Source of the DNA: Terrabacter sp. Root181
Lineage (GTDB): Bacteria > Actinomycetota > Actinomycetes > Actinomycetales > Dermatophilaceae
Reading direction: 5' to 3'
Assembly (NCBI RefSeq): GCF_001428505.1
Contig: NZ_LMHU01000001.1
Location: 890,891-954,890 of the forward strand
DNA: 64,000 nt
The notes beneath the pieces are model-generated. The model was not told the DNA's origin. It saw only the letters and a list, made by a program, of their open reading frames with translations, and made no database searches. Both the position numbers and the translations under genes were made by a program. Below, in pieces: positions 54,581 through 63,788 of the stretch; positions within the stretch are counted from its first letter, which is position 1, and the number at the start of each line of letters is the position of its first letter.

Positions 54581-56209
54581 ATGCCCCAGCAGCCTGCACT
54601 GCTTCCCATGTCTGACCAGTCGACGCGCGAGGTCTCGCGTCGCTCGATTCTCAAGTTCGCCTCGCTGGCCGGCGCCGGAGCACTCTTCGCTCCCGCGCTC
54701 GCGGCCTGCGCCGGGCCCAAGTCCGCCACCACCGCGAGCACTGCCGGGGCAGGCGCTGCGGGGGGCACACTGAGCATCGTGCTCAACCGCAACCTGGTCA
54801 GCCTCGACAACAAGCTGAACCAGTACGACGCGGCCGTCACCGTCCAGCGCGCCGTGCGCGAGGCCCTGACGAAGATCGGCGACAAGCTCACCCCCGAGCT
54901 CATGCTCGCCGAGTCGTTCGAGCAGACCAAGCCCACCGAGTGGACCGTCAAGCTGCGCGACGACATCCACTACTCCGACAAGTCGAAGGTCACGGTCGAG
55001 GACGTCGAGACGGCGCTCCGGCTCTACTTCGAGGTCAAGGCCGGCTACGTCGCCTCGCAGTTCCCCGAGCAGCCCACCTTCGCCAAGATCGACGACCGGA
55101 CCTTCACCCTGACGACGAAGAGTCCCGTCGTCTCGCTCAACTCGCTGATGTCCAACATCCTGATCACCCCGGCCAAGGACAACAAGGCCGAGGAGCTCGA
55201 CTCCGGGCTCGGCACCGGCCCCTTCACCGTCGCGAGCTCCGACTCCGGCACCGGCACCTACCGACTCGTGCGCAACGACAACTACTGGGGCACGCCGGCC
55301 AAGCTCGACACGGTCAACGTCGGCTACCAGGAGGAGGAGGGCGCGCGCGTCATCGCGATCACCTCGGGCCAGACCGACGTCATCGACACGATCACGCCCG
55401 AGTCCGCGACGTCCCTCAAGACCAACTCGGACATCGACGTCATCGAGACGCCCGGCACGCGCCTCATCCACCTCTTCTACAACTTCCGCAAGCCGGCGGG
55501 TAGCCCGCTCGCCAACCCGAAGGTGCGCGAGGCGCTCACCTACGCGATCGACCACGAGTCGCTCATCAAGGCGCTCATGAACGGCCAGGTCACCTCGGCC
55601 GAAGGTGTCGTGCCCACGACCCTGGCCGGGTTCGCCAAGACGGGTGAGTACACCTACGACGTGGCCAAGGCCAAGCAGATGCTCGCCGACAACGGCGGCT
55701 CCGGCCTCAAGGTGCGGATCATCTGGGAGGACTCCGAGTTCGCCGGTGCGTCACGCGTCCTCGAGGCCGTTTCGCAGATGCTCGCCGCCGTCGGTGTCAC
55801 GGCCGAGCTGAAGATGATCCCCAAGGGCGGCGAGATCAACGCCTGGCGTCGCGGCGAGGCCGGCGACTGGGACATCCTGGCCAACGGCTACGGCAACCAG
55901 ACGGGGCTCGCGCTGACGAACCTCCAGGGCCAGTACGGCGGCACGGCGGAGAAGGAGAAGACGCGCGACACCTACCACGGCTTCGTCGTCCCCGAGATCA
56001 CCGCGCTGCTCGACCAGGCCGCTGCCGAGTCCGACGAGGCCAAGCGCAACGACCTGCTCAAGCAGGCGCAGGACAAGATCTGGGCGGAGTGGCCGGCCGT
56101 GTGGGCCTGGACGCCGAACAACGTCCTCGCCAAGCGCAAGCGGGTCCAGAACCTCAACCTCCGGGCGACGAACTCCTACGACCTCGCCGCCGTGACCGTC
56201 TCCGCCTGA
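54581..56209 (+). CDS. ABC transporter substrate-binding lipoprotein (Dpp/Opp type)
   Basis: A 542-residue extracellular solute-binding protein of family 5. The N-terminus has a twin-arginine and lipobox signal: SRRSILKFASLAGAGALF, then LAACAGP with the lipid-anchor Cys at residue 43. The mature domain includes FEQTKPTEWTVKLRDDIHYS near 107 and LIHLFYNFRKPAGSPLANPK near 297, the family core. AGGAG lies six bases before the ATG. It heads a nine-gene operon with sugar-acid-type enzymes, so despite its Dpp-type family the ligand may be a sugar acid or oligosaccharide rather than a peptide. Confidence 0.88.
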   Translation: MPQQPALLPMSDQSTREVSRRSILKFASLAGAGALFAPALAACAGPKSATTASTAGAGAAGGTLSIVLNRNLVSLDNKLNQYDAAVTVQRAVREALTKIGDKLTPELMLAESFEQTKPTEWTVKLRDDIHYSDKSKVTVEDVETALRLYFEVKAGYVASQFPEQPTFAKIDDRTFTLTTKSPVVSLNSLMSNILITPAKDNKAEELDSGLGTGPFTVASSDSGTGTYRLVRNDNYWGTPAKLDTVNVGYQEEEGARVIAITSGQTDVIDTITPESATSLKTNSDIDVIETPGTRLIHLFYNFRKPAGSPLANPKVREALTYAIDHESLIKALMNGQVTSAEGVVPTTLAGFAKTGEYTYDVAKAKQMLADNGGSGLKVRIIWEDSEFAGASRVLEAVSQMLAAVGVTAELKMIPKGGEINAWRRGEAGDWDILANGYGNQTGLALTNLQGQYGGTAEKEKTRDTYHGFVVPEITALLDQAAAESDEAKRNDLLKQAQDKIWAEWPAVWAWTPNNVLAKRKRVQNLNLRATNSYDLAAVTVSA

Positions 56210-56238
56210 CTCACAGGCGACCAGACCAAGGTGATCCC

Positions 56239-57171
56239 ATGCTCAAGTACGTCCTCAAACGGGTCGGCCAGACGATCCTGACGGCCTTCCTCGCCGTCGC
56301 GACCGTGTTCGTCCTGCTCCGCATGGCCCCGGGGGACCCCGCCGCCAACTACGCGCCGCCGAACCCGAGCTCGGAGCAGCTCGAGGCGATCCGCCAGCAG
56401 TTCGGGCTCGACCAGCCGGTCCCCGTGCAGTTCTGGACGTTCCTGCAGCACCTGTTCCAGGGCGACGTCGGCACGTCGTTCTTCTTCAAGCGCCCCGCGC
56501 TCGACGTCGTCCTGGAACGCCTGCCCTACACGATCACCCTCGCGGTCGCGGCGATCATCGTCACCTCGGCCGTCGCGATCCCGCTGGGCGTGTGGATGGC
56601 GCGCCGCAGCAACACGGCTCCGGAGCTGGGAGCCAACATCGGCACCATCGCCGGTCAGTCGATGCCCGACTTCTGGATCGGCTTCGTGCTGCTCATCCTC
56701 TTCGCGGTCAACCTTCACTGGTTCGCGCCCTCGGGCTTCGACTCTGCGGCCTCGATCATCCTGCCCACCGTGACGATCGCGATCCTGCAGATCGCGCTCA
56801 TCTCGCGGCTCGTGCGCCGCGAGATGGTCGTCAACCTCGCGTCGCCCTACCTGACGGTCGCACGGTCGCGCGGGGTGTCGGAGCGTGCGCTGACCTGGCG
56901 CTACGCCTTCTCCAACGCCGCGCTGCCGGTCGTCACGGCGCTGGGCACCCGCTTCGCGGCCATGCTCAACGGCGTCGTCATCGTCGAGGTCGTCTTCAAC
57001 TGGCCCGGCGTCGGTGAGCTCGTCGTCAACGCGCTCAAGCAGCGCGACTTCCCGCTCATCCAGGCGACCGTCCTCGTCACCGTGGTGCTGGCGCTCGTCG
57101 TCCAGCTGCTCGTCGACCTGCTCTACCCGCTCATGGACCCGCGGGTCCGACTCGGAGAGGCCAGCTCATGA
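56239..57171 (+). CDS. ABC transporter permease (DppB type)
   Basis: A 310-residue inner-membrane permease. It has the family start MLKYVLKRVGQTILTAFLA, a periplasmic segment with LEAIRQQFGLDQPVPVQFW, and six helices. The EAA loop that contacts the ATPase reads YLTVARSRGVSERALTWRYA near residue 206, and FNWPGVGELVVNALKQRDFP near 255 is also typical. It follows the binding-protein gene by 29 bases and overlaps the next permease (ATGA). Confidence 0.9.
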   Translation: MLKYVLKRVGQTILTAFLAVATVFVLLRMAPGDPAANYAPPNPSSEQLEAIRQQFGLDQPVPVQFWTFLQHLFQGDVGTSFFFKRPALDVVLERLPYTITLAVAAIIVTSAVAIPLGVWMARRSNTAPELGANIGTIAGQSMPDFWIGFVLLILFAVNLHWFAPSGFDSAASIILPTVTIAILQIALISRLVRREMVVNLASPYLTVARSRGVSERALTWRYAFSNAALPVVTALGTRFAAMLNGVVIVEVVFNWPGVGELVVNALKQRDFPLIQATVLVTVVLALVVQLLVDLLYPLMDPRVRLGEASS

Positions 57172-58121
57172 CCACCTCGACGAACCTGCCCGGCCACCCG
57201 CAGGTCCCGAACCTCGCCGAGGTGCCCGGCTCCATCCTCGGTCGCGAGTCGGCCGTGACGAAGGTGCTGCTGCGCCGCTCGGCCGCCGCGCGACGGGCCC
57301 GCTACAGCACCGTCAAGATCTGGGTCGGTGCGATCTGCGCCGGTGTCGTCGTCATCCCGGTCGTGCTGGCGGGAGTCCTCCCGCTGCCCGACCCGATCGT
57401 CGGCGCCCTGTCCGAGTCGTCGCTGCCCCCGTTCAGCGCGGGGCACCTGCTCGGCACCGACCCCAACGGACGCGACCTGCTCTCGCGCATCCTCCACGGC
57501 GGCCAGACGTCCCTCGTCATCGGCTTCCTCGCGATCTTCGTCTCGGGCCTCTTCGGCATCGTCGCGGGTGCCGCCGCCGGCTACTTCGGCGGCTGGGTCG
57601 ACACGATCATCTCCCGGCTGCTCGAGGCGCAGATGGCCCTCCCGCTGCTGCTCATGCTGCTGCTCGTCGTGGCCCTCTTCGGCCCGTCGATCCCCGTCAT
57701 CACGCTCGTCATCGCCTTCGCCCAGTGGCCCGAGCCGGCGCGCATCACCCGCGCGCTCGTGCTCGTCGAGCGGGAGAAGCCGTACGTCGCGGCGGCGCGC
57801 GTGCTCGGACTGCCGAAGTTCTCGATCCTCAGCCGGCACGTCGTCCCCAACATCCTCCAGCAGGTGCTCGTCGTCGTGCTCCTGCTGCTGGCCCAGGCCG
57901 TGCTGCTCGAGAGCGCGCTGTCGTTCCTCGGAGCCGGCGTCCAGCGGCCCTACCCGACGTGGGGCGGCATCATCTCCGACGGGCGCGAGCTCTTCGTCAC
58001 GGGCAAGCCCTGGCTCGTCACCGTGCCGGGCCTGGCCATCGCGCTGCTCGTCGTCGGCGTCAACCTCGTCGGAGACGGCCTACGCGACCGGGTGCGACGC
58101 GCGAAGGGAGACCAGACATGA
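57168..58121 (+). CDS. ABC transporter permease (DppC type)
   Basis: A 317-residue permease partner. The long cytoplasmic N-terminus leads into a first helix (WVGAICAGVVVIPVVLAGVL near residue 49), then the DppC signature HLLGTDPNGRDLLSRILHGG near 92 and five more helices. The EAA loop is EKPYVAAARVLGLPKFSILS near 203, ending RHVVPNI. Both ends overlap neighbouring genes by ATGA. Confidence 0.9.
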   Translation: MTTSTNLPGHPQVPNLAEVPGSILGRESAVTKVLLRRSAAARRARYSTVKIWVGAICAGVVVIPVVLAGVLPLPDPIVGALSESSLPPFSAGHLLGTDPNGRDLLSRILHGGQTSLVIGFLAIFVSGLFGIVAGAAAGYFGGWVDTIISRLLEAQMALPLLLMLLLVVALFGPSIPVITLVIAFAQWPEPARITRALVLVEREKPYVAAARVLGLPKFSILSRHVVPNILQQVLVVVLLLLAQAVLLESALSFLGAGVQRPYPTWGGIISDGRELFVTGKPWLVTVPGLAIALLVVGVNLVGDGLRDRVRRAKGDQT

Positions 58122-58957
58122 GAGTCCTCGAGGTCACGGACCTGCAGGTCGAGCTGCTCACCGGCACCAGCGTCGTGCGCGCCGTCGACGGCGTCAGCTT
58201 CCACATCGACGAGGGCGAGACGGTGACGATCATCGGCGAGTCCGGCTCGGGCAAGTCGACGACGGCGATGGCCATCCTGCGCCTGCTGCCCGACGACCTC
58301 GCGGTCATCTCCGGCGAGGCCCGCATCGGCGGCCAGGACGTCACCGGGAGCCGCAAGGTCATCGACAAGCTCCGCGGACGAGCCGTCGCGCTCATCCCGC
58401 AGGACCCGATGACGGCCCTCAACCCCATCCGCACCATCGGCCGGCAGATGACCGAGGCCGTGCGCATCAAGTACCCCGACCTCGGCAAGGCCGAGGCGAA
58501 GGCGCGGGCCCTGTCGCTCATGGAGCAGGTGCACATCCGCAACCCCGCGAAGCAGTTCGACGCCTACCCGCACCAGCTCTCGGGCGGGATGCTCCAGCGC
58601 GTGCTCATCGCGATGGCGGTCTCGACCGACGCCGACCTCATCGTCGCCGACGAGCCGACGAGCGCACTCGACGTCACGGTGCAGGCCGGCATCCTCGACC
58701 TGCTCCTCGAGCTGCAGGAGCAGACCGGGATCGCGCTGCTGCTCATCACGCACGACCTCGGCGTGGCGCGCCTCATGAGCGACCGCGTCCACGTCATGAA
58801 GTCGGGCGCCTTCGTCGAGGGCGGCCCGGTGACCGACGTCGTCGACCACCCCCAGCACCCCTACACCCAGAAGCTGCTCGGTGCGATCCCCGAGCTGGGC
58901 CCCTGGGAGGACCCGGGCGTCACGCCGCCGCTCGTCAAGGAGGCCAGCCATGGCTGA
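58118..58957 (+). CDS. ABC transporter ATPase (DppD type)
   Basis: A 279-residue ATP-binding subunit. Walker A is IIGESGSGKSTTAMA near residue 39, the Q-loop is VALIPQDPMTALNP near 91, the signature is QLSGGMLQRVLIAMA near 153 and Walker B is LIVADEPTSALDVT near 171, with the switch His in LLITHDLG. The C-terminal HPQHPYTQKLLGAIPE is the oligopeptide-family tail. It ends eight bases into the second ATPase gene. Confidence 0.92.
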   Translation: MRVLEVTDLQVELLTGTSVVRAVDGVSFHIDEGETVTIIGESGSGKSTTAMAILRLLPDDLAVISGEARIGGQDVTGSRKVIDKLRGRAVALIPQDPMTALNPIRTIGRQMTEAVRIKYPDLGKAEAKARALSLMEQVHIRNPAKQFDAYPHQLSGGMLQRVLIAMAVSTDADLIVADEPTSALDVTVQAGILDLLLELQEQTGIALLLITHDLGVARLMSDRVHVMKSGAFVEGGPVTDVVDHPQHPYTQKLLGAIPELGPWEDPGVTPPLVKEASHG

Positions 58958-59798
58958 GGACCTGCTCACCGTCAGCAACCTCGTCGTCGAGTACGGCAGC
59001 GGCAAGGACGCCTTCCGGGCCGTCGACGACGTGTCCTTCAGCGTGCCGCGCGGCGGCACCCTGGCAATCGTGGGGGAGTCGGGCTGCGGCAAGTCGACGA
59101 TCGCCAAGGCGCTCGTTCGCCTGCTGACGCCGACGTCCGGTGTCATCGACCTCGACGGCACCGACCTCGTCCAGCTCACCGAGAAGCAGCTGCGCCCGAT
59201 GCGCCACCGGGTGCAGATGGTCTTCCAGGACCCGTACGGCTCGCTCGACCCGCACCTGACCGCCCAGGAGATCGTTGCCGAGCCGGTCCGGGTCCGCGGG
59301 GAGAAGTCGCGCAAGGTCCAGCGCGACCGGGCCGCCGAGCTCATCGACCGGGTCGGGCTGCCGCGCACCGCCCTCGACCGCAAGCCGCCGGAGTTCTCCG
59401 GCGGACAGCGTCAGCGCATCGGCATCGCCCGGGCGCTCGCCTCCGACCCGGAGCTGCTCGTCTGCGACGAGGCGACCAGTGCGCTCGACGTCTCCGTCCA
59501 GGCGCAGGTGCTCGAGCTGCTCGCCGACATCCAGGCCGAGACCGGGCTGACCTACCTCTTCATCTCGCACAACCTCGGCGTGGTCCGCGCCATCGCGCAG
59601 GACACGGTCGTCATGCGCGCGGGCCGGATCGTCGAGAGCGGCCGCACCGACGACCTCCTCTCGCGCCCGCAGGCGGAGTACACCCAGCGCCTGCGCCGCT
59701 CGGCGCTCGAGCCCGGCCTCATGACCGGCATCAAGCCGCGACACCTCATCCGCCACATCGCCGCCTCCCGCACGGCCGAGACCGAGAAGGCCTCATGA
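58950..59798 (+). CDS. ABC transporter ATPase (DppF type)
   Basis: A 282-residue second ATP-binding subunit, forming a heterodimer with the first. Walker A is IVGESGCGKSTIAKA near residue 40, the Q-loop is VQMVFQDPYGSLDPH near 89, the signature is EFSGGQRQRIGIARA near 149 and Walker B is LLVCDEATSALDVS near 169. The ATG at 58950 overlaps the previous gene by eight bases and has AAGGAGG upstream. The aldo/keto reductase gene follows by ATGA overlap. Confidence 0.92.
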   Translation: MAEDLLTVSNLVVEYGSGKDAFRAVDDVSFSVPRGGTLAIVGESGCGKSTIAKALVRLLTPTSGVIDLDGTDLVQLTEKQLRPMRHRVQMVFQDPYGSLDPHLTAQEIVAEPVRVRGEKSRKVQRDRAAELIDRVGLPRTALDRKPPEFSGGQRQRIGIARALASDPELLVCDEATSALDVSVQAQVLELLADIQAETGLTYLFISHNLGVVRAIAQDTVVMRAGRIVESGRTDDLLSRPQAEYTQRLRRSALEPGLMTGIKPRHLIRHIAASRTAETEKAS

Positions 59799-60787
59799 CC
59801 ACTGCTGCCCTGCCCACGCTCGACCTGCCCGGCCTCGACCGACCGCTCTCGCGGCTCGTGCTCGGGACCATGACCTTCGGCGACACGGTCGACCTCGACA
59901 CGGCCCGCAGCATGGTCGACACCGCGCTCGACGCGGGCATCACCTCGATCGACACCGCCAACGGGTATGCCGCCGGGCGCAGCGAAGAGATGCTGGCCGA
60001 GATCCTCGTCGGCCGGCGCGACGCCGCGACGATCGCGACCAAGGCCGGCATCCACCCGGGTGACGCCGGGGGCGCCCCGCTGCTCTCGGCCGCGGGACTC
60101 CGCTCGTCGCTCGAGGCGAGCCTCCGCCGGCTGCGCACCGACCACGTCGACGTCTACTACCTGCACCAGCCCGACCGGTCCGTCCCGATCGACGAGACCG
60201 TCTCCGCCCTGGGCGAGTTCGTCAAGGAGGGCACGGTCCGCGCCATCGGCGTCTCGAACTTCTCGGCATGGCAGATCGGCGACGTCTTCGCGGCGTGCGA
60301 CGCGCTCGGTACGCCGAGGCCGATCCTCGCGCAGCAGCTCTACAACCTCGTCGCACGCCGCATCGAGGCGGAGTACTCCGAGTTCGCCACGACGAAGGGC
60401 CTCGCGACCATCGTCTACAACCCGCTCGGCGGCGGCCTGCTCACCGGACGCCACTCCTTCACGGAGACGCCCGGCGAGGGACGCTTCGGCTCGTCGGCGC
60501 TCGCCACCATGTACAGGGACCGCTACTGGAACGCCGAGACGTTCGCGGTCATCGAGGCCCTGGGCGCCATCGCGTCCGAGGCCGGAGTCACCCTCCCCGA
60601 GCTGTCGCTGCGTTGGCTGCTGAGCAAGCCGGTCGTCTCGTCGGTGCTGCTCGGGGGATCCAAACCACACCAGCTGGAGGCCAACATCACTGCTGCACAA
60701 GCCGGTCCGCTCCACGACGACGTCGTCGCCGCGTGCGACGAGGCAGGCCTGGCGATCGCCGGGTCGATGCCGGGGTACAACCGATGA
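59795..60787 (+). CDS. Aldo/keto reductase
   Basis: A 330-residue NADPH-dependent aldo/keto reductase with a TIM-barrel. The catalytic Tyr is in DTANGYAAGRSEEML near residue 53, the Lys in IATKAGIHPG near 82 and the active-site His in YYLHQPDRSVP near 125. The cofactor loop near the C-terminus reads SSVLLGGSKPHQLEANI. It is inside the transporter operon, overlapping both neighbours, and likely reduces or oxidises a sugar or keto-acid intermediate. Confidence 0.87.
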   Translation: MTTAALPTLDLPGLDRPLSRLVLGTMTFGDTVDLDTARSMVDTALDAGITSIDTANGYAAGRSEEMLAEILVGRRDAATIATKAGIHPGDAGGAPLLSAAGLRSSLEASLRRLRTDHVDVYYLHQPDRSVPIDETVSALGEFVKEGTVRAIGVSNFSAWQIGDVFAACDALGTPRPILAQQLYNLVARRIEAEYSEFATTKGLATIVYNPLGGGLLTGRHSFTETPGEGRFGSSALATMYRDRYWNAETFAVIEALGAIASEAGVTLPELSLRWLLSKPVVSSVLLGGSKPHQLEANITAAQAGPLHDDVVAACDEAGLAIAGSMPGYNR

Positions 60788-61578
60788 GCACGGCGATGGA
60801 GCGCAGCCGCGAGCGCGTGCTCGACTACGCGCGGCGGCTCCGGGCCCGCGAGACGATCCTCGGCTACTGGGTCATCATCGACTCTCCCGTGTCGACGGAA
60901 CGGCTCGCCCGGCTCGGCTACGACTACGTCTGCTTCGACGCCCAGCACGGCCTGCTCGACTACAAGGGCATCCTTGCGGGCATGACGGCCGTCGACGCCG
61001 GTGGCGAGTCGGTCGGCATGGTCCGGGTCGGCGCCAACGACCCGTTCCTCATCGGGCAGGCCCTCGACTCGGGTGCGGCCGGCATCATCGTGCCGCTCGT
61101 CAACACCGCCGAGGACGCGGCCGCCGCGGTGTCGTTCGCGAAGTACCCGCCGCTCGGCATCCGCTCCTACGGGCCCATGAGGTCGCAGCTGCGCATCGGC
61201 CCCAACCCGGCCGACTCCAACGACGCGACGGTCGTCCTCGCGATGATCGAGACGCCCCAGGGGCTCGAGAACGTCGAGGCCATCGCGGCGACGCCCGGCA
61301 TCGACGGGCTCTACATCGGTCCGTCCGACCTGCGCATCGCCGTCGGCGGCGCGACGTCGTCCGACACCGCCGTCGACGAGGCCTTCGAGTCCGCCGTCGA
61401 GCGGATCCTGGCCGCTGCCGAGGCGGCCGGCATCGCGGCCGGGTTCCACACTCCCAGTGGGGAGGTCGCGGCCAAGCGCCTCGCCCAGGGCTTCACGCTC
61501 GCGACCGTCTCGTCCGACCTCATCCACCTCGAGCAGGCCGCGACGGCCCACCTCAAGGCGGCGCGGGGCGAGTCGTGA
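60784..61578 (+). CDS. HpcH/HpaI-family class II aldolase
   Basis: A 264-residue metal-dependent pyruvate aldolase. Substrate and metal residues appear as DYVCFDAQHGLLDY near residue 43, GAAGIIVPLVNTAEDA near 98, the base pair AMIETPQGLENVEAI near 153 with the metal Glu, and GLYIGPSDLRIA near 177 with the metal Asp. Family members cleave 2-keto-3-deoxy sugar acids or 4-hydroxy-2-keto acids to pyruvate and an aldehyde. In this operon it probably handles a sugar-acid intermediate. Coupled to both neighbours by overlaps. Confidence 0.87.
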   Translation: MSTAMERSRERVLDYARRLRARETILGYWVIIDSPVSTERLARLGYDYVCFDAQHGLLDYKGILAGMTAVDAGGESVGMVRVGANDPFLIGQALDSGAAGIIVPLVNTAEDAAAAVSFAKYPPLGIRSYGPMRSQLRIGPNPADSNDATVVLAMIETPQGLENVEAIAATPGIDGLYIGPSDLRIAVGGATSSDTAVDEAFESAVERILAAAEAAGIAAGFHTPSGEVAAKRLAQGFTLATVSSDLIHLEQAATAHLKAARGES

Positions 61579-62816
61579 GCGTCGCCGGGGCATCCGCCGT
61601 GGGGCTCCCGACCGACGGCGCCCTGCGCCCGCGCGACGGAGGCGGCCACACGGCATACCTCCCCACCCCGACGGTGCAGTGCCACGCGGCCAACCTCGCG
61701 TGGCTGCCGAACGGCGACCTCGCATGCGTGTGGTTCGGTGGCACCCAGGAGGGTGTCAGCGACATCACCGCCTACCTCTCGCGTATGCCGTCCGGCGCGG
61801 ACACGTGGCTCGACCCCGTGCCGCTCAGCGACGACCCGACCAGGTCGGAGCAGAACCCGGTCCTCTTCACGGCGCCCGACGGTGCCGTCTGGCTGCTCTA
61901 CACGGCCCAGCTCGCCGGCAACCAGGACACGTCCGAGGTGCGGCGCCGGGTGTCCCGCGACGGCGGGCAGACGTGGGCGGCGCCGACGGTGCTGCTGCCC
62001 GCCACGGACGCCGGCGGCGTCTTCGTGCGCCAGCCGCCCGTCGTGACCGCGAGCGGCCGCATCCTGCTGCCCGTCTTCAACTGCGTGACGGTGCCCGGCG
62101 AGAAGTGGGTCGGCAACGAGGACACGTCGAGCGTGTGGTGGAGCGACGACGGCGGCGACACGTGGACCGAGGCGCAGGTGCCGGGATCGCTCGGCTGCGT
62201 GCACATGAACGTCATCGTCCGCGAGGACTCCTCGCTCTGGGCGTGTTTCCGCAGCCGGTGGGCCGACCACGTCTGGGAGACGACCTCGACCGACGACGGC
62301 CTGACGTGGGCCGACCCCACCCCGACCGCGCTGCCCAACAACAACTCCTCGATCCAGGCCGTGGCGACCGGTGGGGGAGAGGTCGCGCTCGTCTTCAACC
62401 GCAGCTCGGCGCTGGACGCCACGGAACGCAGGGTCTCGCTCTACGACGAGATCGACGACGAGGGTGTCGTGGACGGCCTGGACGGTCCCGTCGTCGCCGA
62501 GCCGTCGCCGGAGGAGGCGGAGGCCGCGGGGCGCCGCACGGCGTTCTGGGGAGCGCCACGGGCGCCGATGACCCTCGGCCTCAGCCCTGACGAGGGCCGG
62601 TCGTGGCCGGTCCAGGTCGACCTCGAGACCGGCGACGGCTACTGCATGTCCAACAACTCGCGCGACGGTCTCAACCGCGAGCTGTCCTACCCCTCGGTGC
62701 TGCCCGGCCCGGACGGCGACCTGCACGTCGCCTACACCTACCACCGCCGCGCCATCAAGCACGTGCACCTTCCCGCCGACGTCGTCGACCGCCTGCGCCG
62801 GAGCCCATCCCGGTGA
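61575..62816 (+). CDS. Sialidase-like (BNR/Asp-box) six-bladed propeller protein
   Basis: A 413-residue protein with at least four Asp-box motifs: SRDGGQTW near residue 131, SDDGGDTW near 191, TDDGLTW near 241 and SPDEGRSW near 337, marking a sialidase-type beta-propeller. The start ANLAWLPNGDLACVWFGGTQ and the NPVLFTAPDGAVWLLYTA stretch match the predicted-neuraminidase group. It lacks a signal peptide, so it would act on an imported sugar or sugar acid. GTG start overlaps the aldolase stop. Its true substrate is unlikely to be sialic acid, because no sialate lyase or kinase is present. Confidence 0.8.
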   Translation: MSVAGASAVGLPTDGALRPRDGGGHTAYLPTPTVQCHAANLAWLPNGDLACVWFGGTQEGVSDITAYLSRMPSGADTWLDPVPLSDDPTRSEQNPVLFTAPDGAVWLLYTAQLAGNQDTSEVRRRVSRDGGQTWAAPTVLLPATDAGGVFVRQPPVVTASGRILLPVFNCVTVPGEKWVGNEDTSSVWWSDDGGDTWTEAQVPGSLGCVHMNVIVREDSSLWACFRSRWADHVWETTSTDDGLTWADPTPTALPNNNSSIQAVATGGGEVALVFNRSSALDATERRVSLYDEIDDEGVVDGLDGPVVAEPSPEEAEAAGRRTAFWGAPRAPMTLGLSPDEGRSWPVQVDLETGDGYCMSNNSRDGLNRELSYPSVLPGPDGDLHVAYTYHRRAIKHVHLPADVVDRLRRSPSR

Positions 62817-63508
62817 GTGCGGCGACGCGGCCCGGGCCGGCCCCCACCCCACATGCCGAGCGCGCGACACGCAGCGCGGTCGTCACGGGGGCCAGCTCGG
62901 GCATCGGTCTCGCCATCGCCCACGACCTCGTCGGTGCCGGGTGGCACGTCCTCGGGCTCAGCCGCTCCCGCGGCGCGCTGTCGGACGCCGCCACGTGGGT
63001 GCCGTGCGACCTGGCCGACGTGATCTCGGCCGACGAGGCCGTCCGTGTGGTGCGTGGGACCGCGGCCGGCGTCGGCGAGCTGCTCCCCGAGCAGGGCGAG
63101 CGGATGTGGGCCGTGCACGTGCGCGGCGCGGAGCTCGTCGTGGGCGGCCTCGTCGGGTCGCTCGTCGACGGCGGTCGTGTCGTCCTCGTCGGCAGTCGCA
63201 CCATGACGGGGGTGCCCGGCAAGAGCCAGTACGCCGCCACAAAGGCCGCGCTCACCGCGATGGCCCGTTCGTGGGCCGCGGAGCTCGCACCGCGCGGGAT
63301 CACCGTCAACGTCGTCGCTCCGGGACCGACCCGCACGGCGATGCTCGACGACCCCAACCGTGCGTCGGTGCCACCGGTCGTGCCGCCACTCGGCCGGCTC
63401 GTCGAGCCGTCGGAGGTCGCGGCGCTGACCCGCTTCCTGGTCGAACCGACCGGCGCGATGGTGACGGGTCAGACCATCGTCATGTGCGGCGGCGCGTCCC
63501 TGCCCTGA
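62813..63508 (+). CDS. Short-chain dehydrogenase/reductase, unusually compact
   Basis: A 231-residue SDR. The cofactor motif TGASSGIGLAIA is near residue 25, the catalytic Ser in VGSRTMTG near 128, and YAATKAAL with Tyr140 and Lys144. The C-terminal PGPTRTAMLDD and TGQTIVMCGGASLP are typical. The distance from the glycine motif to the Tyr is about 20-25 residues shorter than in classical SDRs and the usual NNAG block is reduced to TAAGVGELL, so a small internal deletion is likely. GTG start overlaps the preceding stop. It closes the operon. Confidence 0.78.
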   Translation: MSAATRPGPAPTPHAERATRSAVVTGASSGIGLAIAHDLVGAGWHVLGLSRSRGALSDAATWVPCDLADVISADEAVRVVRGTAAGVGELLPEQGERMWAVHVRGAELVVGGLVGSLVDGGRVVLVGSRTMTGVPGKSQYAATKAALTAMARSWAAELAPRGITVNVVAPGPTRTAMLDDPNRASVPPVVPPLGRLVEPSEVAALTRFLVEPTGAMVTGQTIVMCGGASLP

Positions 63509-63640
63509 CGGCGTGCGCCCGGGGGGCGGCCGGCATGCGCTCGCCTGCGCCGATCGACACACGTCCGGGTCAGCCGCACCCGGTGCGCGGTGTGCAACCG
63601 GCCCGCACGTGCGTAGGTGTGTCTCGCGGCGGCGGACCGG

Positions 63641-63739
63641 TCAGGCGGTGACCTTCTCAAGGACGACGGGGAGCCCCTCGCCGACGCCGATGCGGATGCA
63701 GATGCAGGCGACGCCCCAGCACCCCCGGAGTGCTGCAGG
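63641..63739 (-). pseudogene. Remnant resembling a thiolase C-terminal tail
   Basis: On the minus strand 32 codons read ACICIRIGVGEGLPVVLEKV within GCWGVACICIRIG and end VTA then TGA. The pattern CIxxGVGxGxxxVLEKV matches the last strand and helix of thiolases (CIGVGQG...ERV). Upstream sequence is not coding in this frame and no start codon is present. It appears to be a decayed 3' fragment, near a tRNA-like site. Confidence 0.4.
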
Positions 63740-63788
63740 TCGCGCGCCAGGCCAACGGGGCTGACAGTGCCTGACCTGCGTAAACGTG

